Shown here piece after piece: positions 5,392 to 6,907 of a DNA stretch of 6,907 bases. The translations under genes and the position numbers were made by a program. Source of the stretch: Acidobacteriota bacterium (GTDB taxonomy: Bacteria; Acidobacteriota; Terriglobia; UBA7540); contig PLWR01000173.1 in assembly GCA_003165615.1 (NCBI GenBank), positions 439-7,345 of the forward strand, given 5' to 3'. Every line of letters starts with the position of its first letter. Position 1 is the first letter of the stretch. Below the pieces are notes generated by a model. The model saw only the letters and a program-made list of their open reading frames with translations, searched no databases and had not been told where the DNA came from.

Positions 5392-5403
5392 CCACACATT
5401 GAT

Positions 5404-5432
5404 ATTGTATCCTAAGTAATTAGCTTTGTCAA
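5404..5432 (-). promoter_or_regulatory. Near-consensus sigma70-type promoter pointing into the intergenic region
   Basis: On the minus strand there is TTGACA (5427-5432, 6 of 6), a 17-bp spacer and TACAAT (5404-5409, 5 of 6). The predicted start is a G at about 5397. Transcription would run leftward through the convergent intergenic region and, if not stopped, antisense to the 3' end of the polyprenyl transferase gene. No recognised gene lies in that direction for about 1.9 kb. A pyrimidine-rich stretch (on this strand) lies directly upstream. Confidence 0.6.
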
Positions 5433-5468
5433 GAAGAAAATGAAGAGGGTGAAGAGAGGTGAAAGGGG
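5431..5468. repeat. Polypurine tract with a loose 9-10 bp period
   Basis: On the plus strand 35 of 38 bases are purines, interrupted only by T at 5441, 5450 and 5460. The segments after each T read GAAGAGGG, GAAGAGAGG and GAAAGGGG, giving a loose tandem of about 9-10 bp. The tract abuts the -35 box of the orphan promoter and lies downstream of the GT4 stop codon. Confidence 0.6.
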
Positions 5469-5483
5469 CCGTCCGGCCGCTTC
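5462..5483 (-). terminator. Hairpin downstream of the GT4 gene (possible terminator)
   Basis: GGCC-GTCC-GGCC forms a tight 4-bp stem with a 4-nt loop. It can be extended across one C-C mismatch by about four more pairs (AAAG with CTTC-like sequence, including one wobble). It begins about 31 bp past the GT4 stop codon. The sequence that follows on the minus strand is pyrimidine-rich but is not a clean U-run, so termination efficiency is doubtful. Confidence 0.3.
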
Positions 5484-5514
5484 TTAAGGTGCGCGGAAAA
5501 AGTGAGAAAACCGG

Positions 5515-6705
5515 CTAGCGGTTTAGGGCTGCCGCGTAAGCCTCGAGCAAAGCACGCTTTTCATTGTCCCAATTCAGCTTTTCCTCAATGCGTTTTCGTC
5601 CGCGCGCTCCCAGTTCCGCGCGCAAGCTCTCGGAGTCCAGCAGGGTCATGAGCTTTTGGGCGAAGTCTTCCGGGTCGTCATTCCGCGCGTAGAGGGCGGC
5701 GTCACCTGCCGAGCGTCGGCCTTCCGTGAGGTCGTAAAGCACCACGGGCAGACCAAACGCCATATATTCCAGAATCTTGTTCATGGTTGATTTGTCGTTC
5801 ATGGGCGTAGCCCGGTCGGGGGCCACGCCAAACGCCGCGTTCGAGAAGTAGGCCGCAACATCCTCGTCGGGTAGTCTCCCTGGAAATCTCACCAGGGCGT
5901 CGAGGCCTTTCTGGCTCGCCAGCACTTTAAGGTGCGGAAGTTCGGGACCTGAGCCGATCAGGACAAACAGCGTGTCTTCGCACTTTCGGAGCTTGGTGAG
6001 CAAGGCTATCGACTCAAGCAGCAGATCCAGTCCATCCTGATGACCCATGACGCCGAGGTACACAACCAAGTGGCGGCGGCCTTCCTTGAGTTCGGGTTGG
6101 GGGGGCCGTATGCGGATTCTGGCGAGGTCCGGGCAACTCCGCACCACGAAAGTGCGTTCTCGACTCATGCCTCCGCGAACCATGGCCACTTCCCGATAGG
6201 ACTCGTTGGTGGCAATGGTGACCTGCGCGGTTCGGAAAGTCCATCGCTCCGCCCAGCACACCAGCTTGTATCCGAAATCATGGCGCTGGAATTTCGTCTC
6301 GTAAAGCTCGGGGTTCAGGTCGTGGTGGTCGAAGATAAATCGCACGCCGAAAAGTCTAAAGAAGAGCGCAATCAGAAAAATCGTGTCGGGTGGATTGCAG
6401 GCCTGGAGGATGCGGAAGCGAGTTCGCGCGTATACCCGCAGGGAAAGGAGAGATTGGGCCGCGAGCGCCCAGGAATACTCGAGAAGGTAGCCGAGCGGCC
6501 CGGAAGCCTCCCAGAGCCAGTGCCGGTAAATCTCAATGCCTTCCAGGGTTTCACGGCTCTTTTGGAATCCGGAGCCTTTCGGGCAGATAATGGAAACACG
6601 ATATCCGGCGTCGCGCAAGGTGCGCGCTTCCTGCCATACCCGGCGGTCAATAGGGACGGGCAAGTTTTCGACAATGATGCAAACGGCGGGCCGTTCATTT
6701 GGCAT
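5515..6705 (-). CDS. Glycosyltransferase family 4 (GT-B fold)
   Basis: 396 aa, normal length for the family. It probably adds a sugar from a nucleotide-sugar donor to a growing lipid-linked polysaccharide at the cytoplasmic membrane. The N-terminal acceptor domain contains ENLPVPIDRRVWQEARTLRDAGYRV (about 13-37), FDHHDLNPELYE (125-136) and TIATNESYREVA (163-174). The C-terminal donor domain shows VVYLGVMGHQDGLDLLLES (214-232), FVLIGSGPE (247-255) and DKSTMNKILEYMAFGLPVV (304-322). In the last, the E313 region corresponds to the second Glu of the EX7E motif; the first position is not a clear Glu, as happens in this subgroup. ATG 6705 is preferred over TTG 6723, because it falls within the end of the upstream gene and gives an 11-bp overlap, which suggests translational coupling. 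No strong ribosome-binding site is seen. The context points to an exopolysaccharide or surface-glycan operon; the sugar is unknown. Confidence 0.92.
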   Translation of the reverse strand: MPNERPAVCIIVENLPVPIDRRVWQEARTLRDAGYRVSIICPKGSGFQKSRETLEGIEIYRHWLWEASGPLGYLLEYSWALAAQSLLSLRVYARTRFRILQACNPPDTIFLIALFFRLFGVRFIFDHHDLNPELYETKFQRHDFGYKLVCWAERWTFRTAQVTIATNESYREVAMVRGGMSRERTFVVRSCPDLARIRIRPPQPELKEGRRHLVVYLGVMGHQDGLDLLLESIALLTKLRKCEDTLFVLIGSGPELPHLKVLASQKGLDALVRFPGRLPDEDVAAYFSNAAFGVAPDRATPMNDKSTMNKILEYMAFGLPVVLYDLTEGRRSAGDAALYARNDDPEDFAQKLMTLLDSESLRAELGARGRKRIEEKLNWDNEKRALLEAYAAALNR

Positions 6706-6907
6706 GGCGGCACCATAATTCAAAATTCACCAAAGCCCAGAGTTGCTTTTGTCGGTCGCGGACGCCGTCAAAGTGTTCGCGAACAAATTTCTCCATGCTG
6801 CGGGCATTGAAATACCCGCGCGTGGTGGCCTGGGGAGAAAGGAGCAAGTCCGCAACCAGGGATCGCAGGGGTTTCTTGAACCATTCACCCACCGGCACGC
6901 GGAATCC
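6695..6907 (-). CDS. Asparagine synthetase-type amidotransferase, C-terminal end (runs off right edge)
   Basis: The last 70 residues of a glutamine-hydrolysing asparagine synthetase family protein, ending at a TGA (6695-6697). The visible part starts at the conserved GFRVPVGEWF block. It continues through LLLSPQATTRGYF and RRD-like DGVRDRQKQLWALVNFELW, which matches the C-terminus of AsnB-type synthetase domains. The N-terminal glutaminase and most of the ATP-pyrophosphatase domain are outside the window. In exopolysaccharide and exosortase-associated loci such proteins are often dedicated amidotransferases rather than housekeeping AsnB, and the overlap with a glycosyltransferase gene supports that reading here. 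The exact substrate cannot be decided from this fragment. Confidence 0.9.
   Translation of the reverse strand, partial: GFRVPVGEWFKKPLRSLVADLLLSPQATTRGYFNARSMEKFVREHFDGVRDRQKQLWALVNFELWCRHAK

Larger units (their letters stand above)
5068..5514. other. 447-bp convergent intergenic region with promoter and repeats
   Basis: The region lies between the stop codons of two convergent genes and has no recognised gene. It is visibly more AT-rich than its neighbours around 5160-5260, with a T8 run at 5184-5191. It contains an imperfect hairpin (TGCGG 5084-5088 plus CAT 5091-5093, pairing with ATGCCGCA at 5118-5125), two direct-repeat pairs, a polypurine tract, a hairpin near 5462-5483, and a minus-strand promoter. 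The size and content suggest a non-coding RNA or small gene, or the remnant of a lost gene. Confidence 0.5.

Noticed and set aside
5208..5402. Plus-strand 64-aa open frame in the convergent gap
   Set aside because: It starts at TTG without a ribosome-binding site or promoter and has no recognisable similarity. It is less well supported than the minus-strand small ORF behind a good promoter.
6040..6810. Plus-strand 256-aa open frame
   Set aside because: It is antisense to the GT4 gene and the amidotransferase end, both supported by family motifs. No domain is recognisable in it.

Overview
The window is bacterial chromosomal DNA of moderately high GC content. It has densely packed genes and short intergenic gaps, apart from two unusual non-coding stretches. 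Gene content and style suggest an acidobacterium or another environmental phylum with similar genes: a YqhQ-like DUF1385 gene beside prfA, a GT21-like glycosyltransferase, exopolysaccharide genes, and TGGAAAC-type heptamer repeats. The taxonomic call is an inference and is not secure.

Left part (1-1874): the minus strand carries a housekeeping pair. A DUF1385/YqhQ-type membrane protein gene (617-1630) is followed by the 5' end of prfA, peptide chain release factor 1, which runs off the left edge. The 253-bp gap between them holds a 13-unit heptamer array, a long nested hairpin, and a second heptamer array in inverted orientation. A good sigma70-type promoter with a 12-bp palindrome in its spacer lies upstream of the DUF1385 gene. 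It stands back to back with a promoter for a small plus-strand zinc-ribbon protein gene (1875-2240).

Middle (2254-5067): a membrane-anchored GT2/GT21-like glycosyltransferase (minus strand) converges on the zinc-ribbon gene, leaving only 13 bp between the stop codons. It diverges from a complete polyprenyl-phosphate sugar-1-phosphate transferase gene (plus strand), the kind of enzyme that starts lipid-linked exopolysaccharide or O-antigen synthesis.

Right part (5068-6907): a 447-bp convergent intergenic region contains two pairs of direct repeats, a polypurine tract and a near-consensus promoter (TTGACA, 17 bp, TACAAT). The promoter points leftward at no recognised gene and is the best candidate for an undescribed transcript. 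Beyond it are a GT4 glycosyltransferase and, overlapping it by 11 bp, the C-terminal end of an asparagine-synthetase-type amidotransferase.

Together the priming transferase, the GT4 enzyme and the amidotransferase look like one edge of a surface or exopolysaccharide locus that abuts a conserved translation-related pair. No mobile element, CRISPR array, tRNA or rRNA was seen.
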